Shown here: one piece after another, positions 1 through 9,054 of the stretch
Layout of the letters: each line of letters starts with the position of its first letter
How positions within the stretch are numbered: the first letter of the stretch is position 1
Source of the DNA: Nocardia niwae NBRC 108934 = DSM 45340
GTDB lineage: Bacteria; Actinomycetota; Actinomycetes; Mycobacteriales; Mycobacteriaceae
Direction of reading: 5' to 3'
Assembly: GCF_001613465.1 (NCBI RefSeq)
Contig: NZ_BDCK01000019.1
Span: 35,841 to 99,840 of the forward strand
Length of the DNA: 64,000 nucleotides
Notes under the pieces: generated by a model
Seen by the model: only the letters and a program-made list of their open reading frames with translations
Told to the model about the DNA's origin: nothing
Database searches by the model: none
Made by a program: the position numbers and the translations under genes

Positions 1-19
1 TGCCGCGATCGTCTCGAAG

Positions 20-1009
20 ATGACGATTGTTCGCCGGCATGGTCCCGGTCTTCTGGCGGCGGCCGGTATCGCCACCGCCGCGACATACGCGGGCACGGTG
101 TGGCCCGCCCTCGGCGCGCCAGTGCTCGCGTTGACCGGTGGCGCGATATTCGGGGTGTTCGCGCGCCGAGCAGGGGACGAGCGTTTCGTGCCGGGCCTGG
201 CCTCGGCGCAGGAGCGATTATTGGGTGCCGCCATCGTCGTGCTCGGGCTCGGCCTGCCCTTCGGCGCCGTCGTCAGCGTGGGCCGGAGCACCATACTCGT
301 GCTGCTCGGCACGCTTGTCGTCGGCGCGCTGGCAGCGGTCGTCGCAGGCAGGCTGCTCGCGCTGGACCGGGAGTCGGCCATCCTGGTGGCGGTGGGCAGC
401 ACGATCTGCGGCGCTTCCGCCATCGCCGCCGCCACCGCTGTGCTGAAGCCCGATCGCGATCGCGTCGCCTACGCTCTGGGCACCATCTTCGTCTTCAATG
501 TCGCCGCCGTGCTCGTCTACCCGCCACTGGGGCATCTGCTGGGCATGTCCGAAGAGGCGTTCGGCCTGTGGGCGGGCACCGCCATCAACGACACATCCTC
601 GGTGCTGGCCGCCGGGGTGGCCTTCGGCTCCGGCGCAGCGCATTTCGCTGTCATCGTCAAGCTGGTCCGCAGCCTGGCGATCATTCCGATGTGTGTGGGG
701 CTGTATCTCGGCGTCCGCCGTGACCGCGGCGGCGCCACTCCGCTGTGGCGCACCATCCCGCTGTTCGCCGTGCTGTTCGTCGCCGCGTCGGCCCTGGCCG
801 CCACCGGCGTGATTCCCCCTTCCTGGACGCAGCCCCTGAGCCACCTCAGTGCCTGGTTGATCGCCGTAGTCCTGGCCGCCATCGGAACCACCCTCACGCC
901 GCAGCGTCTGCGCACCGCGGGCCACCGTCCCCTGTTCTTCGGCGGGATCCTCGCCCTCACCCTTGGGATATCCAGTCTGGCCCTGCAACTCGCCACCGGT
1001 TGGAGGTAA
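20..1009 (+). CDS. YeiH/UPF0324 family putative sulfate-exporter-type membrane protein
   Basis: This 329-residue protein is almost entirely hydrophobic, with about ten predicted membrane segments. It matches the UPF0324/YeiH family from memory: a conserved GSTICGASAIAA stretch near residue 127, a WAGTAINDTSSV stretch near residue 190, and a V(K)LVRS segment after it. The family is annotated as putative sulfate exporters, but its substrate is poorly established. The ATG lies 19 bases inside the window, so the upstream promoter and any regulator are outside. It converges on the secreted protein at 1092-1577. Confidence 0.85.
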   Translation: MTIVRRHGPGLLAAAGIATAATYAGTVWPALGAPVLALTGGAIFGVFARRAGDERFVPGLASAQERLLGAAIVVLGLGLPFGAVVSVGRSTILVLLGTLVVGALAAVVAGRLLALDRESAILVAVGSTICGASAIAAATAVLKPDRDRVAYALGTIFVFNVAAVLVYPPLGHLLGMSEEAFGLWAGTAINDTSSVLAAGVAFGSGAAHFAVIVKLVRSLAIIPMCVGLYLGVRRDRGGATPLWRTIPLFAVLFVAASALAATGVIPPSWTQPLSHLSAWLIAVVLAAIGTTLTPQRLRTAGHRPLFFGGILALTLGISSLALQLATGWR

Positions 1010-1091
1010 CGGTGATCCACGCGAAGGGCGCCGCCCGGGACCGGCCGCCGGGCGTGCCGTGCCCGGCGAGCGCTGGAGACTTCAGCTGCGC

Positions 1092-1577
1092 TCAGTTCAG
1101 TGTGAACGTGGCCGTTCCCGAGATCTGCTCCATCTCCCTGTTGTTCGAGTCCAGCGCGACGATTCGAGCCTCCACCCGGCCGACGCCCGGCGCCGTGCCG
1201 AAACCGACGATCACGCCGTCTACCGTGTCTTGGACGACACCGTTCACGACGCGGTGCTGCTGCCCGTCCGCGTACCCCGTATCGAGATTCTCGAAGCGCA
1301 CCGCAACCTTCCAGTCCGAGCAGCCTTCCCCGGTCTGGGTGATGTTCACCCGCCCGCCGAATGTGCCGACCTTCTCCTGCTGCACGGTGACCGCGTCGAT
1401 GATCGCCGAGCAGCTCGTCGGCACCAGGCGCGACAGGGTCGGCGTGAACGGAAAACCCGGGTCATGCGGTATGGCGGTAGCGGGCGCCGCGAACCCGGCC
1501 ATCCCGGCGGCGGTCACCGCTGCGACGACACCGGCGCGAGCCGAAAACCGTTGCGGCTGCTTGTGATCGAGAGACAT
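1092..1577 (-). CDS. Secreted protein of unknown function
   Basis: This 161-residue protein has a clear Sec signal peptide: a charged N-terminus, a hydrophobic core around residues 17-32 and an APATA cleavage site near residue 35. The mature part is about 125 residues, probably beta-rich, with two cysteines (in PTSCSAI and GEGCSDW) that could form a disulfide. I do not recognise the family; small secreted proteins like this are common in Nocardia and mycobacteria. It ends facing the membrane protein gene and has its own upstream region, so it is probably monocistronic. Confidence 0.7.
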   Translation of the reverse strand: MSLDHKQPQRFSARAGVVAAVTAAGMAGFAAPATAIPHDPGFPFTPTLSRLVPTSCSAIIDAVTVQQEKVGTFGGRVNITQTGEGCSDWKVAVRFENLDTGYADGQQHRVVNGVVQDTVDGVIVGFGTAPGVGRVEARIVALDSNNREMEQISGTATFTLN

Positions 1578-1666
1578 ACCGGGTTTGTCGGGTCACCGGA
1601 AGTCGGTGTTACAAGATGCCTCGCCGCATTCCTCTGCGCGCGCAGGCATAAACAGCGCCGGTTGCC

Positions 1667-2098
1667 TTATTCGCAGGCGACGCCGTCCTTATCGCGGTCC
1701 AGCTCTGATCTGTAGCCGGGTTCTCCCCGCCGTAGCGGCGCGGCACCCGCTGCCTTGGCGGCGGCGCAGTTGGAGTAGTAGACGCTGGGGGCTGCCGGTC
1801 GCGGTGGCACCGGTACGGCCGCCGCCGGTGGAGGCGGTACCACTGCTGCGGGCGGGACCGGCGCGACCACAGCCGGCGGTGAAGTGGGGATCAGGGTCGT
1901 TGCCAGTGGGGTCGGCGGCGGTGATGCGGCAGTGGTTGTCGGCGGCAGGAGTGTCGTGTGGCCGGCGGATACGACTGATGTCGTGACCGGTGTCGTAGTG
2001 GTTGGCGTTGAGGCGGTTTCGGCGCCGCAAGCGGCGGCTGTGAGCGTCACTGCCGCGCACGAAAGGAGCGCGGCAGCATGTCGCCGTGTTGATGTCAT
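1667..2098 (-). CDS. Lipoprotein with C-terminal excalibur calcium-binding domain
   Basis: The start at 2098 is chosen because it gives a typical lipoprotein signal (TAAAC lipobox, cysteine near residue 23) and has a GAAAGAGA ribosome site just upstream; a longer in-frame ORF to 2188 has neither. After a long low-complexity Thr/Pro/Ala/Val linker, the last 38 residues are an excalibur domain: YYSNCAAAKAAG, then GEPGYRSELDRDKDGVACE with the DxDxDG-type calcium loop and two cysteines. The protein is probably anchored on the outer face of the membrane with the domain displayed in the wall. Its function is unknown. Confidence 0.8.
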   Translation of the reverse strand: MTSTRRHAAALLSCAAVTLTAAACGAETASTPTTTTPVTTSVVSAGHTTLLPPTTTAASPPPTPLATTLIPTSPPAVVAPVPPAAVVPPPPAAAVPVPPRPAAPSVYYSNCAAAKAAGAAPLRRGEPGYRSELDRDKDGVACE

Positions 2099-2401
2099 GG
2101 TCTCTTTCCGAGGTAGGGGTGTATGTCCGAGCGCAGGTGCATGCCGCCGCGTCGACGGAAAGGGTGACGCGCCGCCATGGCATTGCACCTTGCGTTGTCG
2201 GCTTTGGTTCCGTCCCGCAGATTCTGCGTAGTGCGCAGCTCGGGAACTGCCGGCCTTATCGGAATCGGCCCGGCTTGTGTTTCGGGTATCCGCCGCAGTT
2301 GGTCCGACCCTGTGGTTCGCCTCGGCCCGAACGTCGGTTGGACCGTAGTCCTTCTTTCGACTCGGTTGCTTCTGAGCCTGTTCACCCGTGCGGTGGGCCG
2401 A

Positions 2402-2770
2402 TCAGACGCGGTCGTGGAGAGTGACCTGGTAGCCGTCGGGGTCGGCGAAGGTGAATGTGCGGCCGAAGGGGCCGTCGGTCGGGGCGGAGACGATGGTGTG
2501 CCCGTCGGCGACGAGAGCATCGTGAATGGCTTGGACATCTGTGGCGTGCAGCCAGATCGCGGCGCCGATGCCGGGCTGAGCGACGGATGCGAGATCGGTG
2601 CCGGGAACGATGTCGCGGAGTGCGAACGCGATCGGCTTCGTCTCGAAGACGACGGCGTGCGCAGGTCCGGCCTGCGAGCGGACGAGGCCGAGGTATTGCT
2701 CGTAGAACGCCTGCGAAGCGGCGAGGTCGCGCGCTTGGAGCGAGAGGAAGTCGGGTCCGGTGACGGGCAT
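2402..2770 (-). CDS. VOC (glyoxalase/bleomycin-resistance fold) family protein
   Basis: This 122-residue protein has the single-domain vicinal-oxygen-chelate pattern: an N-terminal LxxxDLAASxxFYEQYLGL helix-strand unit and a C-terminal FADPDGYQVTLH strand with the usual metal-ligand region. The family covers glyoxalases, dioxygenases and drug-binding resistance proteins; the substrate cannot be assigned. A GAGGA ribosome site precedes the ATG. It is transcribed divergently from a MarR regulator, and the shared intergenic palindrome (2791-2831) implies control by that regulator. Confidence 0.88.
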   Translation of the reverse strand: MPVTGPDFLSLQARDLAASQAFYEQYLGLVRSQAGPAHAVVFETKPIAFALRDIVPGTDLASVAQPGIGAAIWLHATDVQAIHDALVADGHTIVSAPTDGPFGRTFTFADPDGYQVTLHDRV

Positions 2771-2790
2771 GATGATGCTCCTCAGTTCGT

Positions 2791-2831
2791 GTCAGTTTTC
2801 TGACATAAACAATCTATGTCAGAATGCTGAC
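2791..2831. promoter_or_regulatory. 41-bp near-perfect palindrome, probable MarR operator
   Basis: The palindrome is built from GTCAGttttCTGAC (2791-2804), TGACATA (2801-2807) facing TATGTCA (2815-2821), and GTCAGaatgCTGAC (2818-2831). The two 17-base arms differ at only two or three positions. It occupies most of the space between the divergent VOC and MarR genes and abuts the MarR start codon. MarR dimers typically bind such sites; the three nested repeats suggest two dimers or cooperative binding. Confidence 0.85.
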
Positions 2832-3290
2832 ATGAGTCAAGACGGTGCGGGCGTCGATCTGGAGACGTCACTGGGCTACCTGCTGAAAGAGGCTTCGAGC
2901 GTCCTTCGCGTAGCCATGGAGGAGGTGCTGCGGCCGCTCGGGATGAGCGTGACGCACTACTCCTGTCTCGAGCTGCTGGCTCAACGACCGGGTCTGTCGA
3001 ACTCCGAGCTCGCGCGGGGCGCGTTCGTGACGCGGCAGACGATGAACGTGCTCCTCCAGGCCCTGGAACGAGACGGCTACGTGACCAGGCCCGCGGAGGC
3101 GCCCGTCGGGAAGGTCCTTCCCGCGCGGCTCACGCCTCGCGGGCGACGGAGCCTCGAGAAGGCGACCGTAGCGGTCCGGTCCGTCGAGGTCAGAATGCTG
3201 GCCGGCCTGACCGAGACCGAACAGTCGAGCGCGTTCCGGATCCTGCGGAGCATGATCCGTTCCCTGCGTGATGGCAACGAGGGTGCATAG
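2832..3290 (+). CDS. MarR family transcriptional regulator
   Basis: The ATG at 2832 is preferred over the upstream in-frame ATG at 2760, because the latter would run the coding sequence through the operator. The 152-residue product has the MarR winged-helix pattern: LGYLLKEASSVLRVAMEEVLRPLGMS, then the recognition region LSNSELARGAFVTRQTMN, and a wing containing PVGKVLPARLTPRG. It is divergent from the VOC gene and probably represses both itself and that gene, with a small phenolic or toxic ligand as inducer (inference from family). The gene may be leaderless, since the palindrome runs up to its start. Confidence 0.88.
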   Translation: MSQDGAGVDLETSLGYLLKEASSVLRVAMEEVLRPLGMSVTHYSCLELLAQRPGLSNSELARGAFVTRQTMNVLLQALERDGYVTRPAEAPVGKVLPARLTPRGRRSLEKATVAVRSVEVRMLAGLTETEQSSAFRILRSMIRSLRDGNEGA

Positions 3291-3556
3291 TTCGCTCCCC
3301 GGCGCACATCTGGTCGCGCTCGGATAGCGATGCGGCCGAGTAGCCCTGACTGCGCCGGAACCGGATACCGCGGCCTCGGCGGTATCGTGCGGATGATCCG
3401 AAGCGGGTGAAGCTGAGCAGAGGTCTGCCGCAGGGGCTTTCGCGAGCCGAGATCACCTACCGGGCCGAGGGCGGCCGCCACCCGGCAAACAGCCGTCGTA
3501 GGCGGGAATTCCGAGTGGAAGCGGAGCGGTGGCTGCGCGTTGACTACGCTGGCGCG

Positions 3557-4312
3557 GTGTCCCAATCCGTGCCACTGACGAGACTTCTCGATGACGCGGG
3601 CTTGTTGTCGCTCGAACACCGGCTGCACCTCGAAGACGTGCTCGGCGCACACGTGTGGGAGGTCGATCTGGAAGGACGCCGGGTGGAATTCCTCGGTGAC
3701 GAGCGCTCCTTCGTGTGTACCGACGTTCATCTGCTCGGCACGGCCGACGCCGAGACGTGGCTGTGGGGGTGGGTCAATCCCTGGGGATACTCGCCGTCAC
3801 TACTGCGCGCCGCGGAGACGGTGCGCGAGTTCGGATTGCGGTACCGCGTGGCCGAATTGTGTTCGGCCGAACTGCCGGTGGTTCTCGGGGGCGCGGCCCC
3901 GGAGCCCTATCAGGTCGCTGGGTTGATGGCGGATGCCGCGAAGATCGTCTGTGGTCGCTGGAACTCCTACTGCGGGATCATCGACGGCGCCTGCGTCGCG
4001 TTTCTCATCGACCACCCGGCGTTCGAGCTGCCCGCGCCCACCGCGTCCGGTCTCGCTCGGGTGCTGGCCTATGGTTTCGGGGCGCTGCCGCTGACAGATC
4101 ACCGGCGTGCCGTGCACAGCTATCTGACGCGGCGCGGCCTGGTCACCGAATTCCTCGACGACTACCGGTGGCTGGAATTCGGCGGCGACGGTCTCGCGGG
4201 AGAGGCCGAGTTCGACGCTTCCGGCCGGATCGCGCACCTCGATGTCCGGATCGCCGTTACGGAGAGCGACATGCCCCTCGCGGCGGAAACCCGGTCGGCC
4301 CCCTCTCGCTGA
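3557..4312 (+). CDS. DUF6882-like protein
   Basis: I place the start at GTG 3557, giving 251 residues; the open frame continues upstream to 3407 with low-complexity sequence and no better site. The protein resembles the actinobacterial DUF6882 family: the sequence LEGRRVEFLGDE, followed by GTADAETWLWGWVNP and a later Trp-rich AAKIVCGRWNSYCG. There is no signal peptide or membrane segment. Related proteins are cytosolic and uncharacterised. It converges with the lipase gene at 4344-5540. Confidence 0.6.
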   Translation: MSQSVPLTRLLDDAGLLSLEHRLHLEDVLGAHVWEVDLEGRRVEFLGDERSFVCTDVHLLGTADAETWLWGWVNPWGYSPSLLRAAETVREFGLRYRVAELCSAELPVVLGGAAPEPYQVAGLMADAAKIVCGRWNSYCGIIDGACVAFLIDHPAFELPAPTASGLARVLAYGFGALPLTDHRRAVHSYLTRRGLVTEFLDDYRWLEFGGDGLAGEAEFDASGRIAHLDVRIAVTESDMPLAAETRSAPSR

Positions 4313-4343
4313 CCACGCGGACGACGTCCGGGCCCCGTGCCGG

Positions 4344-5540
4344 TCAGCTCGGCGGGAACTGCTGCTGGAACCAGCCGAGAATCTCCGGCAGCGCGGCCCG
4401 GGCGGTTTCGCCATGGTCGAGGTCGCCCAAGTCGCTCAGCGTGGCGTCGGCGCTGCCGAGAGCTCGCAGGCAGCTCTCGGCATTCGGATAGGGGACGGCG
4501 CGGTCGCCGCGGGAAGCGTAGAGGTGGACGGGTACCCGGGGAGTCCAGTCGCAGGTGCCGTCGCTCTCGGCGACGGCCTTCGCGGCGGCGCCGCTCGGCT
4601 CGGCCGTCAACCGGAGGAACTCGGGTGTCAGCAGTTGCGCGGGGGTCGCGGCCAGTGCGGTCACGATGGTGATCTCACTGTGCAAGCCGTCGAAGAGTCC
4701 TTCGACCTTGTCGGCATAGGGCAGCTGGAAGGCTTCGGCCGGATCCTCGTAGAGGGGGTGGATCCGGTTCATGGAAGTGATCCAGTAGGCGAGGAACAGC
4801 ACCGCGGCGCCCGGAACGACCCGCCCGTCGAGTGCGGCGGGCGCCTGGACGTGCTGGAGGTCGTAGGGTCCGCTGATGGGGGCCAGGGCGGCGATACCGA
4901 AGCCGGGGATCGTTCCGGCCTGCAGCGCCTTGCCGAGGGCCATCGCCGCGTGGCCACCCTGGGAGAAGCCGGTCACCAGCACGTTGGTGTCCAGCTCGCG
5001 GCCTTGCTGGACCGCCAGTGCCCCGGCCGCGCGCAACAGGTCGGCGGACGCGCTGACCTCCGAGGCCGCGTGCGTGTAGGGGTGCGGTCCCGGACCGTTG
5101 CCGAGGCCCAGGTAGTCGGGTGCGGTCGCCGCGTAGCCCGCGGCCGCGAACGCCACGGCCCGCAGCCGTTCGGAGAGGTTGCGGGTGTCGACCGAGGGGG
5201 CGTCGGTCCGGAGCGTCATGGTCCCGTGTTCGTAGCTGACCACGCGCAGCCGCCGGGAGCCGGTGCGTGGCAGGACCACCAGGCCGCTGGCGGTGGTCTG
5301 CTCGTCTTGCGGTGTGATCGTCCGGTATTCGACGCGAAAGGCGTCGACACCGTTGTGGACGGGAGTGTGGATTCCGCCGTTGCCCAGCAGCGTCGCGGTG
5401 TCCTCGGGCGACAGTCCCATGAGGGGCGTGGTCGACACGATCTCGCCTCGGGCAGGCGACGGTTCGTGCTCGGAGTTCCCGCATCCCGCGGCACCCAACA
5501 GGATGACCACCGCGACCAGGCAGCGCATCAGACGGTACAT
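4344..5540 (-). CDS. Secreted lipoprotein lipase (LIP family)
   Basis: This 398-residue protein begins with a lipoprotein signal (LLGAAGC lipobox, cysteine near residue 20). The body is an alpha/beta-hydrolase of the secretory lipase (LIP, PF03583) type. The nucleophile serine is in GFSQGGHAA; the likely acid is the Asp of SRGDRAVPY and the histidine lies in DLDHGET near the C-terminus. It is expected to hydrolyse extracellular triacylglycerols or other esters at the cell surface. Mycobacterial and nocardial genomes carry several such enzymes. The upstream 400 bases are AT-rich and probably hold the promoter. Confidence 0.85.
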   Translation of the reverse strand: MYRLMRCLVAVVILLGAAGCGNSEHEPSPARGEIVSTTPLMGLSPEDTATLLGNGGIHTPVHNGVDAFRVEYRTITPQDEQTTASGLVVLPRTGSRRLRVVSYEHGTMTLRTDAPSVDTRNLSERLRAVAFAAAGYAATAPDYLGLGNGPGPHPYTHAASEVSASADLLRAAGALAVQQGRELDTNVLVTGFSQGGHAAMALGKALQAGTIPGFGIAALAPISGPYDLQHVQAPAALDGRVVPGAAVLFLAYWITSMNRIHPLYEDPAEAFQLPYADKVEGLFDGLHSEITIVTALAATPAQLLTPEFLRLTAEPSGAAAKAVAESDGTCDWTPRVPVHLYASRGDRAVPYPNAESCLRALGSADATLSDLGDLDHGETARAALPEILGWFQQQFPPS

Positions 5541-5953
5541 CCGTCGGTCCTCTCGACGATGATCGGCTTCGCTCCATCATCGCGCCTGCGCGGGCGAGTG
5601 TTGGGAGAAGATCGGCGGTCGCGTCGAGTGGCGCCGGAAGACGCGCAACCGCGTCGGGACGAAGCAAGACGCCCTCGTCCGGCCGAAACGGTGGATGCTC
5701 CTGTGCCTGGTCGTTGCTGGCGCCTCCATCGTCGGCCGAAACCAAGAATAAGTAAATCCTTGTTCCATATCGACTCAATCGTCTAGCAGTAGATAGCAGC
5801 GATATGTTATGAGCTATTATCATCACGCGTTGTAGTACGGGACGATTGCTGTTCGGAACGACGCAAGCCTGTCGACGCCATCCGGCCGAAGCTGTCCGGG
5901 CGGCGCCGGCAGGCGATGGCGGCTGATCGAGGGTCACTACCCGAGGAGTGGGC
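5541..5953. other. Intergenic region with AT-rich core
   Basis: No coding sequence is supported here. Bases 5749-5830 are strikingly AT-rich compared with the surroundings and contain ATAGC facing GCTAT (within 5795-5820). The patch lies between divergent genes (lipase leftward, orphan gene rightward), so it probably contains both promoters. Confidence 0.5.
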
Positions 5954-6538
5954 ATGGGGACGCTACCGGCGAGCGCGACAACCGGCATCTACTTCCGTGC
6001 GGCAGCCGCGACGCTGGTCGAAGCAGCCACCGTCCTGGCGGATTTCGGGTGCTCCCCGGTCGACGTACCCGGGATTCTCGATCGGCTGCGCCGCGTCGAG
6101 GACGCGCTCGGCGTGGTCATCGGCAACCTGTCCGCCGCTCTGGCGTCCGAGCCGGGGGCCGGCGATCATGAGCCCCTGACCGAACTCGGAGATGCCCTCG
6201 GCCGAGTCGTCGAGCGGACGCGTGCGGCCGCCGCGCTCGCGGACGCCTACGTCGTCACGGCGGTGCCGGACGAGGTGCTCGAGATCGTGGTGACGATCGG
6301 CCGCTGCGCGCACCTCACCGCCGCGGCGCTGGGGGCCTGCGACCAACCGCTGCTCGGGTCGTATCGCGCGGAACTCCTGCGTCTGGCGGTGCACGCCGAG
6401 CGGACGTTCACCCGGTGGTCGTTGTCGCGGCCGCGTGGTGGCGAGGACCCGACGGCCGAACTCGGCGGTGCGCTCGTCTCGGTCGTTCACGCTTTCCTCG
6501 CGGTCGGTCATGCGTCGGCCGTCGTCATTCCGGCATGA
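5954..6538 (+). CDS. Conserved-looking alpha-helical protein of unknown function
   Basis: The ATG at 5954 follows a GAGGAG ribosome site (an in-frame GTG lies two codons upstream). The product is 194 residues, Ala/Leu/Val-rich and probably all-helical, without signal peptide or strong membrane segment. Codon use is typical of the genome. I do not recognise a family. It is isolated: AT-rich DNA precedes it and 170 bases separate it from the GMC oxidoreductase gene. Confidence 0.6.
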   Translation: MGTLPASATTGIYFRAAAATLVEAATVLADFGCSPVDVPGILDRLRRVEDALGVVIGNLSAALASEPGAGDHEPLTELGDALGRVVERTRAAAALADAYVVTAVPDEVLEIVVTIGRCAHLTAAALGACDQPLLGSYRAELLRLAVHAERTFTRWSLSRPRGGEDPTAELGGALVSVVHAFLAVGHASAVVIPA

Positions 6539-6710
6539 ACGCGGGCTCGGCCGGAGGGATGCGGCGCGGCCCGCGGGTTGGGGGAGCAGCACTATGTGGC
6601 CATGCATTCTTCCGAGCAAGTCGCCGCCAACTGGTGAAATGCGTCTTTAGTTAGTGGTTGTTCATCCCTTGTGATAGAACTCACTGGCGAAACGAAGGGG
6701 ACTGTTCGAC

Positions 6711-8666
6711 ATGGAACCAACAGCCAGGCAACGCGCGGCGATGGCCAGTATCTGCGACACCTTCAACCCGGGCGACGGGTTGACGCTACCGTCGGCGAGC
6801 GCGCTCGGAGCCGTCGACACCGTCTTCGAGCTGCTGGGACGCAATCCTCGCGAGGCCGAGAAGAAACAACTCGCCACGTTGCTGAATCTGTGGGATTCCC
6901 GGCTGGCCGGATTGCTCACCGGCAGTGGTCCCCGGCGTTTCTCCCGGCTGCCGCAAGCGGAACGGGAACGGGCGTTGCTGCGGCTGGCAGACTCTCGCTT
7001 CGAGTCGGTGCGGGTGATCTTCCAGGCGCTCAAACAAGCGTCGCTGCTGTCCTACAACATCACCCCCGGCCCATCGGGCACCAATCCGCTGTGGAAGGAG
7101 ATCGGGTATCCGGCACCGTCCGGGCCGCTGCAGACGGCGCCCGCGCCCGCGCTGACACCGCTGCGCTGTAACGAGACCACCGAACTCCACTGTGACGTCG
7201 TGGTCGTCGGTTCCGGCGCCGGAGGCGGTGTCGCAGCCGCGGTCCTGGCCGAAGCGGGTCTCGACGTCGTCGTCCTGGAACGCGGAAACTACTACGACGA
7301 CCGCGATTTCGGCGCCGGCGAACTCGGCGGGCTGCAGCACTTGTACGCGCCGGGGCCGCCCGGCTCCAGCGAAGGTCAGATCACACTCGTCGCGGGCACG
7401 TGCCTGGGCGGCGGGACGGTCGTGAACTGGAGCACGTCCTTGCCGACGCCGACCGACGTGCGCGCGGAGTGGGCCGGTCTGGGCGCCGTCCAGTTCGCCG
7501 AGACCGAGTTCGACGAAGCGCTCGCGGTGGTGCAGCGGCGGCTCGGCGTCACCGACCGTCGGTCGGTGTTGTCGGCCCGCGACGGCGTGCTCGAGCGTGG
7601 CGCCCACGCACTGGGCTGGGAAGTGGACACGTTGCCGCGCAACGTGACCGACGCCTGCGATGCCGGTGTGGAGTGCGGTCGATGCGGTTACGGGTGCAGG
7701 CTGGGCGCCAAACAGTCGGTGACCAAGACCTGGCTCGCCGACGCGGCCGAGCGGGGTGCGCGGCTGGTGGTGGACGCCGATGTGCGGCGGATCACCGTGC
7801 AAGGTGGGCGGGCCCGAGGTGTTTCGGCGGTCACCTCCGACGGTGTGCAGATCGAAGTGCGCGCCCGTGCGGTAGTCGTGGCGGCCGGAGCCATCCAGAC
7901 GCCGGCGTTGTTGCGGCGCTCGGGATTACGCAACGACAACATCGGCCGCCATCTGCGCCTGCACCCGGCGGCCGCGGTGTTCGGTGTGTTCGAGGAAGAG
8001 ATCCGGCCGTGGGAAGGCGGATTGCAGACCCGGATCTGTCGCAAGCACAGCGACTTGGACGGCAACGGCTACGGCGTGATCTACGAAACCGGCCCGATCC
8101 ATCCCGGGCTCGCCACCGGGTTCATGAGCTGGCGCGGCGCGGCGAACCATCGAACCACCATGCTCGATTTCGCGCACTCGAACGCGATCGGCATCATCAC
8201 CCGCGACCGTGATTCCGGGACGGTGACCGTCGACCGCGGCGGCGAGCCGGTCGTGGACTATCGGTTGTCCGACTACGACGCCGCCCACCTGCACACCGGG
8301 TTCGAGGGAGCGGCGAGCATTCTGGAAGCCGCCGGCGCGCACCGTATCTTCTCCGGGCACCAGGCCGGCGTCTCCTACGAGCCGGGCCGGCGCGGCTCGC
8401 ACGCCGAATTCGCCGCCGCCTGCCGAGCCGCCGGATACGGCCCGGGGCAGTGTTCCCTGGGCGCGCTGCACATCATGGGCTCGGCCCGGATGGGCGGCTC
8501 ACCGGACACCTCGGCCACCAACCCGGACGGCGCCACCTGGGAAGCGGCGAACATCGTCGTCGCCGACGCCTCCTGTTTCCCCACCGCCTCGGGCGTCAAC
8601 CCGATGGTCTCGATCGAGGCGATCGCCTACATGAACGCCAAACGACTTGCCGCGCAGCTGATCTGA
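6711..8666 (+). CDS. GMC-family FAD-dependent alcohol/sterol oxidoreductase
   Basis: This 651-residue protein starts at ATG 6711 after a GAAGGGG ribosome site. Residues 1-150 form a helical N-terminal extension like that of long-chain alcohol oxidases. The FAD-binding GSGAGGG motif is at about residues 167-173 and ends in the ribose-binding VVLERG. A cysteine-rich CDAGVECGRCGYGCR segment lies near residue 320. The C-terminal GMC domain has LHIMGSARMGG near 586 and SGVNPMVSIEAIAYMNA at the end, which carry the active-site His/Asn. It probably oxidises a long-chain or polycyclic alcohol. It converges on the conservon operon. Confidence 0.88.
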   Translation: MEPTARQRAAMASICDTFNPGDGLTLPSASALGAVDTVFELLGRNPREAEKKQLATLLNLWDSRLAGLLTGSGPRRFSRLPQAERERALLRLADSRFESVRVIFQALKQASLLSYNITPGPSGTNPLWKEIGYPAPSGPLQTAPAPALTPLRCNETTELHCDVVVVGSGAGGGVAAAVLAEAGLDVVVLERGNYYDDRDFGAGELGGLQHLYAPGPPGSSEGQITLVAGTCLGGGTVVNWSTSLPTPTDVRAEWAGLGAVQFAETEFDEALAVVQRRLGVTDRRSVLSARDGVLERGAHALGWEVDTLPRNVTDACDAGVECGRCGYGCRLGAKQSVTKTWLADAAERGARLVVDADVRRITVQGGRARGVSAVTSDGVQIEVRARAVVVAAGAIQTPALLRRSGLRNDNIGRHLRLHPAAAVFGVFEEEIRPWEGGLQTRICRKHSDLDGNGYGVIYETGPIHPGLATGFMSWRGAANHRTTMLDFAHSNAIGIITRDRDSGTVTVDRGGEPVVDYRLSDYDAAHLHTGFEGAASILEAAGAHRIFSGHQAGVSYEPGRRGSHAEFAAACRAAGYGPGQCSLGALHIMGSARMGGSPDTSATNPDGATWEAANIVVADASCFPTASGVNPMVSIEAIAYMNAKRLAAQLI

Positions 8667-8679
8667 GCGGTTCGAGCGG

Positions 8680-9054
8680 TCAGAGCGCGCGGATGCCGTC
8701 GAGCACCGCGCGCAGGAGGCCGAGATCCGATTCGGGACCCGCCGGGTGCTCGGCCGAGCGGACGATGAGCCTGCCGTCGTCGAGCAGGTCGCCGATGAGG
8801 ACCTTCGTCATCGTCAGCGGCAGGCGCAGGCGTGCGGACACCTCGGCCACCGATTGCGGAGTGCGGCACAACTCGACGATGGCGGCGTACTCCGGTTCGG
8901 TGCGCCGCAGCGCGGCCCCGGGTGCGCCGTCCACCACCAAGGTGACCAAGTTCAGTTCCCGGCGCACGGCACGACCCCGGCCGCGGGTGATGGCGAAGAG
9001 CCGGACCAAGGGACCGGCATCCTCCTCGTACCAGGGATCGTGCTGATAACTCAT
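8680..9054 (-). CDS. DUF742 protein (conservon CvnC type)
   Basis: The start at 9054 overlaps the stop of the roadblock gene by four bases (ATGA), so the two are translationally coupled; the longer open frame to 9432 is a shadow of that gene. The 124-residue product shows the DUF742 pattern: VRLFAITRGRGR near the start, an EYAAIVELC stretch, a winged-helix-like PQSVAEVSARLRLP, and VLIGDLLDDG. In conservons this protein works with a sensor kinase, a roadblock protein and a Ras-like GTPase. Here it is the last gene: the GTPase gene that normally follows is absent. Confidence 0.9.
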   Translation of the reverse strand: MSYQHDPWYEEDAGPLVRLFAITRGRGRAVRRELNLVTLVVDGAPGAALRRTEPEYAAIVELCRTPQSVAEVSARLRLPLTMTKVLIGDLLDDGRLIVRSAEHPAGPESDLGLLRAVLDGIRAL

